The notes under the pieces: generated by a model
The model's input: the letters and a program-made list of their open reading frames with translations, nothing else
Database searches by the model: none
What the model was told of the DNA's origin: nothing
NCBI RefSeq assembly: GCF_002233675.1
Contig: NZ_NMUQ01000001.1
Location: 2,709,356 to 2,773,355, forward strand
Length of the DNA stretch: 64,000 nt
Reading direction: 5' to 3'
Source: Paenibacillus herberti
GTDB lineage: Bacteria; Bacillota; Bacilli; Paenibacillales; Paenibacillaceae
In this document: positions 40,574-50,605 of the stretch, piece after piece
Layout: the number at the start of each line of letters is the position of its first letter
How positions within the stretch are numbered: the stretch's first letter is position 1
Made by a program: the position numbers and the translations under genes

Positions 40574-42304
40574 CTATATATGTGCAACTTCTCCGATCAT
40601 TTGCCGTTCAATATTCTTCATTTCATAAAAATAGCCCTTTTGCTCCATCAACTCCCAGTAGGAGCCTGTTTCCACTACTTTGCCTTGGTCAATGACCACA
40701 ATTCGATCCATCTCTTCCAATCCGGCAAGCCGATGACAGATCAAGATAAGCGTATCTTTAGCCGCCTGTGCGTACAGCTGCTTCAAAACATGCTGCTCTG
40801 TCACATAATCCAGCGATGAAGTTGGTTCGTCTAGCAGCCATAACCGCCCTTTGCGGAGCATTGCTCGCGCCAGAGCCAGCCGCTGTTTCTCGCCGTCTGA
40901 CAGATTCTCTCCTTTTTCATACACCATATCGGTCAACGATTTATCGGGCAGCTGCACTTTAGTCAGCACTTCCGACAATTGATCGTCAGAATGTTCTTCT
41001 CCATCCAGAAGAAGGTTGTCCCGGATCGTTCCCCGGAAGAAATGGCTTTGCTGTAACACCACGTTAGCCGCTTGCCAAATGCTCGTCTCATCCAGTTCGT
41101 TCACCGAAAGGCCGCTTAATCGTATGTCGCCAGCCGTTGGTGCACGCAGCTTGAGCAGCAATTCAATAATCGTCGACTTTCCTGATCCGCTCGCCCCGAC
41201 AATCGCCGTTTTGGAGCCAGGTGAAATATGCAGGGATATATCCCTGAGCGCTGGTCTCCACTCGCCTTCATATTGAAACGTAACACCGGATAGCTCTATC
41301 GAAATGGCATGATCAACTGGCAACACGCCGCCCCGCTGCGGGGACAGCACCTCGGTGGACTGGACCGTTTCCGTCAGCCTTTTAGCTGCGTGTTCGCTAT
41401 CTTCCTTATACGCAGGTAATGTGGCCATTGCCGCCGCTTCTTCAAATACAGTTAACGAAGCCATGATCAGCATAGCAAGAAATACCCCAGCAAGCGCTCC
41501 GTCCATAATTAAATAGGCACCAAGCGCGAGCACCCCCCACGAAATGAGGAACGTAACCAAAGCATGCATCGATTGCCCGCGCAACAAATGCCCGGCTGCT
41601 CGTTGCTGTTCAGCTGCCAATACAGCGGAAGCCTGCTGAAGCTGTCCCTCTCGCTGTGCCAATTGCCCGTATACTTTCAAATCCCGGAAACCATACAACA
41701 CCTCGGTAACTTCCGTGGAAAGCAGTGCCCGCTGCTCGCGAACGCGTCCATTTATTTTTCGCTGTCCGAGCAAAACAATTCCCGGTACAACAAATGCCGT
41801 CACCAGCATGCCTAGTATAAACAGAACGGCAATCCAGAACGAAATGGCTGAAGTAAACAACACCGTAGCCAAAAACACCATGACGACCATGATCGGGGGA
41901 TAAGCGACTCGCAAAAAATAATTTTGCAAGCTTTCCACATCTCCAACGATTCGCGCAAGCAGATCCCCGCTTCGATTTTTGTTCAATATACCGGGCGTTA
42001 GAGGAATAAGCTTGGCAAAAAAGGATGTACGCAAACGGCTAAGCATGGAGAATGTCGCCTGATGAGAATACAAACGTTCTCCATAACGGCTTGCCGCCCG
42101 AAGCAAACCAAGCAATTTGACCATTGAGGTGAGTAAAATCAAAGTATAAAGCGGTGGTGCAAATACCGTTTGTGAAATCATATACCCGCTTGCGGAAAAG
42201 AGTGCCACGCCGGCTATGCCTGCGATAAATCCACCCAAAATCGAAAGAATGATATCCTTGCGTTCCTGAAACATCGCCTTCGACAGAACAGCCAGTCCAT
42301 TCAT
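40574..42304 (-). CDS. cydC: Thiol reductant ABC exporter subunit CydC
   Basis: A 576-residue half-transporter: six membrane helices (to about 300) and an ABC domain with Walker A GASGSGKSTI, the signature LSDGEKQRLALARAML and WLLDEPTSSLD. The ATG overlaps the cydD stop by four bases. CydDC exports cysteine and glutathione and is needed for assembly of cytochrome bd in the outer membrane face. Its place as the last gene of a cydABCD operon secures the assignment over other ABC exporters. Confidence 0.93.
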   Translation of the reverse strand: MNGLAVLSKAMFQERKDIILSILGGFIAGIAGVALFSASGYMISQTVFAPPLYTLILLTSMVKLLGLLRAASRYGERLYSHQATFSMLSRLRTSFFAKLIPLTPGILNKNRSGDLLARIVGDVESLQNYFLRVAYPPIMVVMVFLATVLFTSAISFWIAVLFILGMLVTAFVVPGIVLLGQRKINGRVREQRALLSTEVTEVLYGFRDLKVYGQLAQREGQLQQASAVLAAEQQRAAGHLLRGQSMHALVTFLISWGVLALGAYLIMDGALAGVFLAMLIMASLTVFEEAAAMATLPAYKEDSEHAAKRLTETVQSTEVLSPQRGGVLPVDHAISIELSGVTFQYEGEWRPALRDISLHISPGSKTAIVGASGSGKSTIIELLLKLRAPTAGDIRLSGLSVNELDETSIWQAANVVLQQSHFFRGTIRDNLLLDGEEHSDDQLSEVLTKVQLPDKSLTDMVYEKGENLSDGEKQRLALARAMLRKGRLWLLDEPTSSLDYVTEQHVLKQLYAQAAKDTLILICHRLAGLEEMDRIVVIDQGKVVETGSYWELMEQKGYFYEMKNIERQMIGEVAHI

Positions 42305-44100
42305 GATGATAATCCCCCTTTTCGTTGGACATCAACCATCTCGGCATATTGAGGCAGACGCTCCAGAAGCTCGTTATGCCGTCCGGAGTCCACCAATACT
42401 CCATTGTCCATAAACAAGATCTTGTCCGCTTGTTGAATCGTATATAGTCGGTGAGCCACCGTAATCATCGTTGCCGTTTTTGCCAGCTTAGCAATGGAGC
42501 GTTGCAGTACCCGCTCGGTGTGCAAATCCAGCCCAACCGTGGGCTCATCAAACAAAATGAGGAGAGGACGCTTCAAAAAAGCGCGTGCCAAGGCAAGCCG
42601 TTGTTTTTCCCCGCCTGACAGTCCTCTACCTCCTTCACCGACAATGGTATCCAATCCATGCTCCAATTGGGCTGTCAGCGCAGCAAGTCCAGCTTCCTCC
42701 GCCGCCCGCTCAATCTCAGCCCTGGTGATGTTCCCACCAGCACCGATCGCAATATTATCAGCCAATGTACCTGCAAAAATATACGGATGCTGTGTAATGT
42801 AGCTAACCTGTTGAAACCATGCGGTCTCATCGTATTGCGAGAGGGGGATTCCATTGACCAGAACCGTTCCCGATGCTGGTTTCAGCAAACCGGCAATGAG
42901 ATGGAGCAAGGTCGTTTTGCCGGAACCACTTTTGCCAACAATGGCAATGTGTTCTCCAGGACCGAGTGAGATCCGACCCGTCTCAAGCTCGAATGAATCT
43001 GGAGCATATCGAAACCGGAGGTTGTCCAGCTCTATGGACGGCAACCTTGAAAGGTCGTCGGGATGGAAAATCTCTGATTTAATACCATCGGATGTACCTG
43101 CTCCTTCATTGCCATTAGTGTCCCTGCTCTCCCCTGTTGTTTCCTGTAGCATCCCTTCCACTTTACGAACCGCTCCCATACTTGTTCGGCCACTGTGAAA
43201 GGCCGTGCCCGTATTTTTTAGCAGGCTGTAAAACTCGGGAACGAGCAACAAAACAAAAAAGGCAGTGTGGAACGTCATTGATTTGAAAACGAGTAATTGG
43301 ATGGCCAGTTCGAGTGCAACAATGCCAATGCTTAACATCACGATCGATTCCAGCATAAAGGTATTCGTAAACGCAATCTTCAAAATGCCCATCGTGGCAT
43401 CACGGTAACCCAAACTGCTGCGTTCAATCTCCTGCTGCTGACGGTGAGCCCGTCCAAATATTTTCAACGTTACCAGCCCTTGAAGAGAATCCAGAAACGT
43501 ACCTGAAAACTCGGCCAGCTGCGCATATTTTTCTTCGGATTTGTTCTTCGTTTTTAGTCCTACCAAAATCATGAACAACGGGATGAACGGAGCAGTAAAT
43601 AACATAATGAAACCTGTGTTGGCATGCAGGATAAATGTGACGACTAGAATCAGAATGGGGATCATAGCAGCTTCCATCATACGCGGCATGTACTGACTGA
43701 AATAACTGTCAGCCTCATCCACAGCATCCAGAGCAATGCTGACCTTGCCTCCCGTCTGTCCACGAAGGGTTGAAGGCATGGTCGCATGAGTCAAGTTTTG
43801 CAGTACGGCTGCTCGCATATTCGTCTTGGCAGCGGCAGCCATACGCAAACCTATTTTACCGTTTCCATAAGACAAAAGTGTGCGTACAACCATTACTACC
43901 AGAAGCAGGCCGAGCAACACGATAACCGATGAAAAGGAAGCCCTCTCCACAAAAACCCGCTGGACGGCTTCAGCTAACAGTCCAGCCTGACTCACAATAG
44001 CTGCACCAAGCGCGAGTGAAATGACCGCGAGGAGGGTCATGTTTTTCCTTTGGGAAGACATTTGCCCAGAAATCAGACCCGATTTCCTGTTCCTCTTCAC
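42301..44100 (-). CDS. cydD: Thiol reductant ABC exporter subunit CydD
   Basis: A 599-residue half-transporter that starts at GTG behind GGAGGAGAG. It has a membrane domain (to about 330), a linker rich in Gly and Asn (TTGESRDTNGNEGAGTSDG) and an ABC domain with GKSGSGKTTLL, LSGGEKQRLALARAFL and ILFDEPTVGLD. It pairs with CydC. It lies 31 bp after cydB. The linker is longer than in Escherichia coli CydD. Confidence 0.93.
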   Translation of the reverse strand: MKRNRKSGLISGQMSSQRKNMTLLAVISLALGAAIVSQAGLLAEAVQRVFVERASFSSVIVLLGLLLVVMVVRTLLSYGNGKIGLRMAAAAKTNMRAAVLQNLTHATMPSTLRGQTGGKVSIALDAVDEADSYFSQYMPRMMEAAMIPILILVVTFILHANTGFIMLFTAPFIPLFMILVGLKTKNKSEEKYAQLAEFSGTFLDSLQGLVTLKIFGRAHRQQQEIERSSLGYRDATMGILKIAFTNTFMLESIVMLSIGIVALELAIQLLVFKSMTFHTAFFVLLLVPEFYSLLKNTGTAFHSGRTSMGAVRKVEGMLQETTGESRDTNGNEGAGTSDGIKSEIFHPDDLSRLPSIELDNLRFRYAPDSFELETGRISLGPGEHIAIVGKSGSGKTTLLHLIAGLLKPASGTVLVNGIPLSQYDETAWFQQVSYITQHPYIFAGTLADNIAIGAGGNITRAEIERAAEEAGLAALTAQLEHGLDTIVGEGGRGLSGGEKQRLALARAFLKRPLLILFDEPTVGLDLHTERVLQRSIAKLAKTATMITVAHRLYTIQQADKILFMDNGVLVDSGRHNELLERLPQYAEMVDVQRKGGLSS

Positions 44101-44131
44101 TGATCTCTCCTCCTTTATGGAACAATTCGCT

Positions 44132-45148
44132 TTATTTTTTCCCTTTTACATAATCCGCATCAAACAGGAAAAGCTTGAAGACCAGAATAAGGGATGGGAT
44201 CAACAGGAACAAACCGCCGATAAATACAATAACTAATGCTAAACCCATCGCAGGTGAAGTTGCACTGCTCTGAATCGTGATGTAAGGATCAAGAATATAG
44301 GGGTATTGCCCAATCCCGTAAGCGAAAAAGGCACAGAAAAACTGCAGCATAACGCATATGAAAGCTAATCCGTAACGACGTCCGTTGTATAACAGCCACA
44401 TCGCGATCATGAAAAAAGCAACGGAAAGCGCCAGCAGCCACCATAAATCCATCATATTTTGAAAATGCCGCTCATTGTGTTGACCCAAATAAATAAATGC
44501 TGTCAGTGCGAGAATGATCGTTGGTGTGCTCCAGAACAAGGCATAACTCCGCAACAGCTTCAACGCGGAATGATCCTCAGCCCGAGAAGCGTAAAAGGTC
44601 AGAAACGAGCCGCTAATGAACAAAACGGACACGATTGCCAGTCCAACGATGCTCCACGATAACGGATTGGTAAACAGCTCCCAGTAATCCAGAGAAACCG
44701 TCTCACCCTGCTTCACGATAAAGCCGCCTTCAGACAACGTTAGCGCGACTGACAACGAAGCCGGAATAAGCAAACCTGTAGCTCCGTACAAAAACAGATA
44801 CACAATGTTCTTCTTGGAACCGTAATTTTCAAAAGCATAAAACGAACCGCGAATCGCAAGCAGAATAACGGCAATGCTTCCCGGAACAAGCAGCGCGGAG
44901 CCATAATAATAGGCGGTGTCCGGAAAAAACCCGACGATGCCAATGTAGAAAAAGACAAAAAATACATTTGTGATTTCCCAAACGGGTGATAAATAACGGG
45001 AAATCAGACGATTAATGAGATGATCCTGCTTCGTCAAACGTGCATAGAAAGCGAAGAAGCCCGCTCCGAAATCAATGGAGGCTACAATTAAATAGCCGTA
45101 CAAGAACAACCAGAGCACCGAGATGCCAATCAATTCGTAACTCATCAT
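44132..45148 (-). CDS. cydB: Cytochrome bd ubiquinol/menaquinol oxidase subunit II
   Basis: A 338-residue polytopic protein with eight to nine helices, beginning MMSYELIGISVLWLFLYGYL and containing the family motif DFGAGFFAFYARL. The ATG overlaps the cydA stop. With subunit I it forms the high-affinity terminal oxidase that reduces oxygen without proton pumping. In Bacilli the substrate is menaquinol. Confidence 0.95.
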   Translation of the reverse strand: MMSYELIGISVLWLFLYGYLIVASIDFGAGFFAFYARLTKQDHLINRLISRYLSPVWEITNVFFVFFYIGIVGFFPDTAYYYGSALLVPGSIAVILLAIRGSFYAFENYGSKKNIVYLFLYGATGLLIPASLSVALTLSEGGFIVKQGETVSLDYWELFTNPLSWSIVGLAIVSVLFISGSFLTFYASRAEDHSALKLLRSYALFWSTPTIILALTAFIYLGQHNERHFQNMMDLWWLLALSVAFFMIAMWLLYNGRRYGLAFICVMLQFFCAFFAYGIGQYPYILDPYITIQSSATSPAMGLALVIVFIGGLFLLIPSLILVFKLFLFDADYVKGKK

Positions 45149-46503
45149 GTCAGATCACCCTTTGAATGATTAGACTTTTCCTTCATCCATTTCTCCATCT
45201 CAACTTCTGCCGAATTATTGTTGAATAAGCGCCTTAACACGATTACACACATGACGCCGAGTAAGATGTACAGGAGCAAAAAGACGAAAAATAATATTCT
45301 TACACTCGGTGAAGAAGTAGCGGCTTCCTCTACACGCATATATCCACGGATAATCCACGGCTGTCGCCCAACTTCTGCATAAAACCAGCCCATCTCAACA
45401 GCCAGAAAGGCGAGCGGTGCGCTCAGTGCGATAATCCGGAGCATCCACTTGTTAAGCTCATTGCGCTTTTTCCAGAACACAAGCAGGAAATACAAGAGCG
45501 AAACAGCGAGCAACGTAAATCCGATTCCGGCCATTACATCAAACAGGTAATGAACGAGAAGCGGCGGCCATTCATCCTTGGGGAATTCCTCCAGCCCCTT
45601 TACCTCTGCATTAAAATCTCCAAAGGCCAGGAAACTGAGCAGTTTCGGCAGGTGAATAGCCCCTAGAATCTCGTTCTCTGCATTCAGCCATCCCAGTAAA
45701 ACCAAATCTGCGCCGCTTTCCGTCTCAAAATGCCACTCTGCCGCTGCCAGCTTCTCCGGCTGATGCTCGGCCAAAAACTTGGCAGAAACATCTCCGGCCA
45801 GCGTATTCAGCAAACCGAACAGCAAAACAACCGCCATCATAAGGTTCAAAGCTTTTTTGTGGTATGCGGATACCCCTCTTCTTAGCATCGCAAAAGCTGC
45901 AATTCCGGCTAACAGGGCAGCTGCTGTCAAATAGGCCGAGCTTAACACATGGAATACCTTGGAGAACGTAGCCGTATTCAGCATCGCTTGCACTGGGTCA
46001 ACCGCTGTGAATTGGCCTGCTTCCATGACAAAGCCTCCAGGCTGGTTCATGAATCCATTCACCGTCGTAATAAAAACGGCTGACATACCTGCCCCGGCCA
46101 CAATTGGAATCGTCAACAGCCAGTGGATATACTGATTTTTGAACCGATCCCACGTATACAAATAAATGCCCAGGAAGATAGCTTCAAAAAAGAACGCGAA
46201 TACTTCCATAAATAATGGCAGTGCAATGACATTCCCAGCCAACTTCATAAAATTCGGCCACACCAGGGCCAGCTGCAGTGATATCGCTGTGCCGGTCACG
46301 ACACCAACCGCAACAGAAATGACAAATCCTCGTGCCCATCTCTTCGCCATCAGTATATAATGTTGATCTTTTTTGCGGATTCCGATGAACTCTGCAATAG
46401 CGATCATTAATGGCACACCGACACCAATCGTCGCAAAAATAACGTGGAAACCGAGCGTCAAGCCTGTCACTAGCCTACTCCACAGTACCGTATCAATCGC
46501 CAT
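45145..46503 (-). CDS. cydA: Cytochrome bd oxidase subunit I
   Basis: A 452-residue protein with the N-terminal helix bearing the haem-ligand His (LTLGFHVIFATIGVGVP), the GRQPW motif (EVGRQPWIIRGYMRV) and a short Q-loop, as in Bacillus-type bd oxidases. It starts after AAAGGAGG. It holds haems b558, b595 and d. A Rex-like site about 170 bp upstream suggests control by the NADH/NAD ratio, so expression would rise at low oxygen. Confidence 0.96.
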   Translation of the reverse strand: MAIDTVLWSRLVTGLTLGFHVIFATIGVGVPLMIAIAEFIGIRKKDQHYILMAKRWARGFVISVAVGVVTGTAISLQLALVWPNFMKLAGNVIALPLFMEVFAFFFEAIFLGIYLYTWDRFKNQYIHWLLTIPIVAGAGMSAVFITTVNGFMNQPGGFVMEAGQFTAVDPVQAMLNTATFSKVFHVLSSAYLTAAALLAGIAAFAMLRRGVSAYHKKALNLMMAVVLLFGLLNTLAGDVSAKFLAEHQPEKLAAAEWHFETESGADLVLLGWLNAENEILGAIHLPKLLSFLAFGDFNAEVKGLEEFPKDEWPPLLVHYLFDVMAGIGFTLLAVSLLYFLLVFWKKRNELNKWMLRIIALSAPLAFLAVEMGWFYAEVGRQPWIIRGYMRVEEAATSSPSVRILFFVFLLLYILLGVMCVIVLRRLFNNNSAEVEMEKWMKEKSNHSKGDLT

Positions 46504-47065
46504 ACTTAACTGCCTCCTTTCAAACTCTGTTCCATTATTGTGTTAAATTAAAACTTTTAATCAGGCTTGCTAGCCGTTGGACTGCATTCAATATCAGGTT
46601 TGGATAGGCTTAATGAAAACTTTGCATGTTGCTTTTTAGTATGGCGTTCCTTGATCTTGACCGTGTGATTGAGAATTTTTTCACAAAGTAAGATGCAAAT
46701 GATGCTGTCCACATAAACTTTCGCTTGCCTGCCGTTTGTTACTGGCTGAAGCGAGATCTGACACGCCTATATAAACCTGATATCATTATTATATCTTTGT
46801 CTCTCCGCAATTCAATCACTGACACGCCTTCGTCTCTAAACGTTAAAGAAAGGGTCAACTCTTTCTGAAAACTTGGTGAAAAATACAGAAAGCACTCGAA
46901 AGAGCTATTGTTTCATATAGCTCTTTTGTGGTAATGCAAAAGACAAATTCCCTCCCGAATGGAGACTGGAAGGGGAATTGACCAGCATGGAGCGGCGCAT
47001 CGCCCGCATCTGGACTCAATTCCCCGTCCCTTCTGTAACGATCGGCAACTTCTCCTTACAGCAGT
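46504..47065. other. Regulatory gap upstream of cydA, with a possible carrier-domain relic
   Basis: The part next to cydA is AT-rich and includes the Rex-like site at 46669-46686 and the cyd promoter. Near 46975-47098 a plus-strand stretch reads MERRIARIWTQFPVPSVTIG then NFSLQQSIR, recalling the start of a peptide-synthetase carrier domain. No intact gene is present. Confidence 0.4.
46669..46686. promoter_or_regulatory. Rex-like operator upstream of cydABCD
   Basis: TTGAGAATTTTTTCACAA; read on the minus strand it is TTGTGAAAAAATTCTCAA, differing at one position from the Rex consensus TTGTGAAnnnnTTCACAA. Rex represses cyd operons in Bacilli and releases DNA when NADH rises. Confidence 0.65.
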
Positions 47066-50000
47066 CTATTCGCCAGGGCTTGGCTCAACCTCTCCATTAA
47101 GGCTCCCACTGTCGGCTTCCCTAATTTCAAAATGATCGAAATAATAGGTCAGCCTGGAGGTACCGTTGCCAATCCGAAGCTGAATAGAAGCATCTGCAGT
47201 ATCGTTGGAACCGGTATAGGTGTAATTCATTTTCAGCTGTTTCCATGTCGTATCAACCGGCATATTTTTAGCGACATATCCGTATCTCGGCGTTCCCGTA
47301 CCATGGTCGAGAATGATTTGGGCCACATCGGAGCCTGCCGCCAGCTTAACCCAAACCGATATTTCATAGGTTTTATTTTTTTCAAGCGCCACCTTCTGCA
47401 ACGCTGTTCCGTAATTGCCTGTCACCGTCACTTTGGCGGAGCCGGCGCTATTATTGTAAGTATCCGCCGTCACCGTCACTCTGGAAAGGGTAGCGTTCAT
47501 TGCTGTCCAGCCTAAAGTGTTATATTCAAAGGCTCCGTTATTGAGCAGGTTGCTCGCTCCCGACTGATCCGTCGTGTACCGAAAATCCAGTCCGGCAAAC
47601 CCGCCTCCGGCAAATGGCTCTCCCAAATAATTATTTACACGCGGCTTTTTATCGTCGGAAGCATAAATTGGACCGTCTATTGAACCTATCTCCGGCAGCG
47701 ATGCGGAAATACTGCCGCTTATCCAGCTGTCTCCGCCGTAATTCTCCTTGCTGACAAGATAATAGGATCTTCCGGGAAACAAACGTACCGGCTCGTAAAG
47801 CTGTGCATAGAGAAAGCCCCCATCCTGCGCACCGTCCGGCCTTATTTTGGCCTCTGTGACCAGAGCTTTTGTATTGGCATCCAGCAGCTTGAGCAGATGA
47901 GTTTCAAAGTTTCCTGCCTCAAACTTTCGTCCAAGCGCAGTCAACATAATCGGCGTGCTGCCAACGGTGAACTTCATGCCTGCATAACCGCTCCAGCCGC
48001 TGCGCTGTTCACCGCCCGATATTAATTGCACGAATCCGGACGTATTTTCCAGATCCACCGGAAGCGGGTCGGGCTCAGGCTGTGGCTGCGTCGTTACAGG
48101 TTCTGGAAGAAGGATGGGCGCGGGAGTGTCGGAAGTGCCATTTTCGTATAGAAAATCCAGTCCGACAAAGCTGTTTCCTCCCGGAGGGCTCTCTTTGTAT
48201 GCCGAGCCCCAAACTCCGATATGGGCAGTCGCTACGGAAGCAGTCGTTACAATCATGTCGCTGTCATACCACACATCCTCTCCGACCTTCTCCTCGCTCA
48301 TCAAATAATAGACTTTATTCGCCTCCAGCGTAACGGCGGCGGGAAGCTGGACATAGCTGAAATCGCCGTTTGCTGCCGCATCCGACATATTAAGCTGAAC
48401 CATACTGCCCGGAACATCGATGCCTGTGGCGGCATCCACCATTTTCATCCGATGCAGGCCGTAACTGCCGGGCAGGTTAATGCGTCCAAAAGCCGTTACG
48501 ACGATTGGATTGCCCGCCGTCTCCAGCTTCATGCCTACCCAGCCGCCCCATTCGTTGCGAAGCTTGCCCGCTTTAACGATGGATTGGACAAAGCTGCTCT
48601 TTCCGGCAAAATCAACCGGCAGCGATGGTGTCGTCTCAGGCGGCTGCGGTCTGATTAACTCCCCGGAATCTGGCACGGTCGGGATGATATCGCGGTAAGC
48701 GCTCTCAATTCCCGCCGACGCAATAATCGCCTGCGCTCCGGCAGGCCAGCTGCCATCCGGCACATAAACCGTACCGGAAATTTCACTGTTGGTTCCCATA
48801 TTCACCTGCTTGCGGCTATCCGTATAAGTTAAACGCACTTTATTGTTGGAGGACGGATTGATGAAGATCGGAATAGCAGCGAACTCGATGACATTGTTCT
48901 CCGCCGTTATGTTGCTGCTTCCTTGGTCCAAATAGATGGCGCCAAAGTTATTTTTCTGACCTTTAATGTAATTACCGGTTATCGTTATATCGTAAGAGGT
49001 ACCAAGCATATATATGGAGCCTCCGTCCACCAGCTCCTGCATCGTATGATGAATGTAGTTATTGCGGATGACATTGTTTCGGTTGCTTGTATCTACATCT
49101 CCCCAACCCCAGCCAAGCGTAATGCCGGAATAAGGCATATTCGATATTTCGTTATTGGCGATTTCGATATTTTGCGGATAGTCTGCAAAGATAGCAACGC
49201 TGGAGCGATATTCAGCGCCTATCCGATAAAAAAAGTTATTGGAAATCGTATGGCCTTTCTCCAGCTTTCCGAGATCAAGCGGATTGTAATGATCGGGATT
49301 GCGCATATCCACTTCCCCAATTTGAATCCCGCTCCCGGATAAATCCATAAACACATTGCCGATGATACGGTTATTCTGGCTTCCGCCCGACATATTGACC
49401 GCCGCACTGCCGAGTTGCGAGAAACGATTGCGCTCGAATACGATGGAGCGGCCCGCTGTAATCTCCACGGCGGCAGGCGTCAAACTCTCCGTAGTGATGC
49501 CCGTATTGAGATCCTTCCGGCGCAGCACGTTGGACTGTACATCAGGCAGCCCTTGCGCGCTGCTTGGTTCAAGCCAAGTTGAATATTGAAACCCTATTCC
49601 TCTGAACTGAATGTTATGAACCGGCTCATTTTCCGTTCCCGTAATCGTTACAAGCTTCTCCAGCTTAGGAATGGACACCTGCGCGGTGCTGGGATCTTCA
49701 CCCGGCCGAGGTTTATAGTAGAACGTATCGCTGGTTCGGTCCAAATACCACTCGCCCGGCTGATCCAACAGTTCGTAAGCGTTCTCATAATACCAGGGAA
49801 CAGTCGCCGATGTGGAGCCTTTACTGCGCAAAGCATACCAGCCCGGCTGTTTCATTTTGATAGAGGCTTTCCCATCAGACAGTGTAATTGCCTCTACAGC
49901 GCCGCGCGGATTGGTCCACATTTGCTTGAATACCATTTCCATGTCGCTTTGATTGCCCCAGCCCGCAAGCTCTGCTGCCGATGTGCTCAGGCCGTTATCA

Positions 50001-50512
50001 TCATGTGTTGCGTCCGGCATGCCGCCTTCACTTCTCGCCCTTATCGCGCGTATGCCGTCCACGTATAACTGTCTTGTCTCCACATCGGCGCCTGCCGCCG
50101 CTTTGTATATATTTTTTGCAGCGTCGTGCAACTCCCAGCCGCTTATCGTTTGATCTCCGCTCAATAGAGGCGATTCACCCGGATAGGCTTCATAAATGAC
50201 GTTATAGCCGTTTTGCCCAGAATCCTGCGCAGTAAAATCAACCGTATCCGTTAAGCGAAACACGCCGCCGCGCAAATAAACGTGAATATCCGCCCCCATG
50301 CCGACAGTCATGCCGCGAACCGCGTCACGCGCCTTCTCAATTGTTAGGAATGGAAGCTCAGCCGTCCCCGGATTATCGTCATTTCCTTGAACAGCATCCA
50401 CATACCATGCACCTTCAGACAAAGCCTCGGCTTTCTCCGCCTGCCATACCGGCAGCAGACCTATCATCATACTGACAACAACTGCAATTTTTATCCATTC
50501 GCCGCGTTTCAT
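47066..50512 (-). CDS. Large secreted right-handed beta-helix enzyme with CBM (GH141-like)
   Basis: The second of two adjacent ATGs has the better distance to AGGAGG. About 1148 residues: signal peptide; an N-terminal domain with YVDAVQGNDDNPGTAELPF; a parallel beta-helix (to about 600) with repeated asparagine ladders (NRIIGNVF, ITITGNYI, NNVIRNNYIHH) and the segment GEWYLDRTSDTFYYKPRPGE found in GH141-type enzymes. Two tandem homologous beta modules follow (about 650-800 and 830-980, each with WxGxxGMK... and FxGLDF). A CBM4/9/22-like module ends the protein (FEYNTLGWTAMNA...). It probably acts on xylan-, fucose- or pectin-type plant polymers outside the cell. The exact substrate is uncertain. 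Confidence 0.75.
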   Translation of the reverse strand: MKRGEWIKIAVVVSMMIGLLPVWQAEKAEALSEGAWYVDAVQGNDDNPGTAELPFLTIEKARDAVRGMTVGMGADIHVYLRGGVFRLTDTVDFTAQDSGQNGYNVIYEAYPGESPLLSGDQTISGWELHDAAKNIYKAAAGADVETRQLYVDGIRAIRARSEGGMPDATHDDNGLSTSAAELAGWGNQSDMEMVFKQMWTNPRGAVEAITLSDGKASIKMKQPGWYALRSKGSTSATVPWYYENAYELLDQPGEWYLDRTSDTFYYKPRPGEDPSTAQVSIPKLEKLVTITGTENEPVHNIQFRGIGFQYSTWLEPSSAQGLPDVQSNVLRRKDLNTGITTESLTPAAVEITAGRSIVFERNRFSQLGSAAVNMSGGSQNNRIIGNVFMDLSGSGIQIGEVDMRNPDHYNPLDLGKLEKGHTISNNFFYRIGAEYRSSVAIFADYPQNIEIANNEISNMPYSGITLGWGWGDVDTSNRNNVIRNNYIHHTMQELVDGGSIYMLGTSYDITITGNYIKGQKNNFGAIYLDQGSSNITAENNVIEFAAIPIFINPSSNNKVRLTYTDSRKQVNMGTNSEISGTVYVPDGSWPAGAQAIIASAGIESAYRDIIPTVPDSGELIRPQPPETTPSLPVDFAGKSSFVQSIVKAGKLRNEWGGWVGMKLETAGNPIVVTAFGRINLPGSYGLHRMKMVDAATGIDVPGSMVQLNMSDAAANGDFSYVQLPAAVTLEANKVYYLMSEEKVGEDVWYDSDMIVTTASVATAHIGVWGSAYKESPPGGNSFVGLDFLYENGTSDTPAPILLPEPVTTQPQPEPDPLPVDLENTSGFVQLISGGEQRSGWSGYAGMKFTVGSTPIMLTALGRKFEAGNFETHLLKLLDANTKALVTEAKIRPDGAQDGGFLYAQLYEPVRLFPGRSYYLVSKENYGGDSWISGSISASLPEIGSIDGPIYASDDKKPRVNNYLGEPFAGGGFAGLDFRYTTDQSGASNLLNNGAFEYNTLGWTAMNATLSRVTVTADTYNNSAGSAKVTVTGNYGTALQKVALEKNKTYEISVWVKLAAGSDVAQIILDHGTGTPRYGYVAKNMPVDTTWKQLKMNYTYTGSNDTADASIQLRIGNGTSRLTYYFDHFEIREADSGSLNGEVEPSPGE

Positions 50513-50605
50513 CATACTCCTCCTCTACATTGCTCATAACGGCGAGAACCCATGAACCGCGCATGCGATGATCCGCTGGTGCATACGCGGACCATTACAG
50601 CGTCA

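Noticed and set aside
46534..46552. A second Rex-like site, TTGTGTTAAATTAAAAC, near cydA
   Set aside because: Only one half matches the consensus; the other arm is missing.
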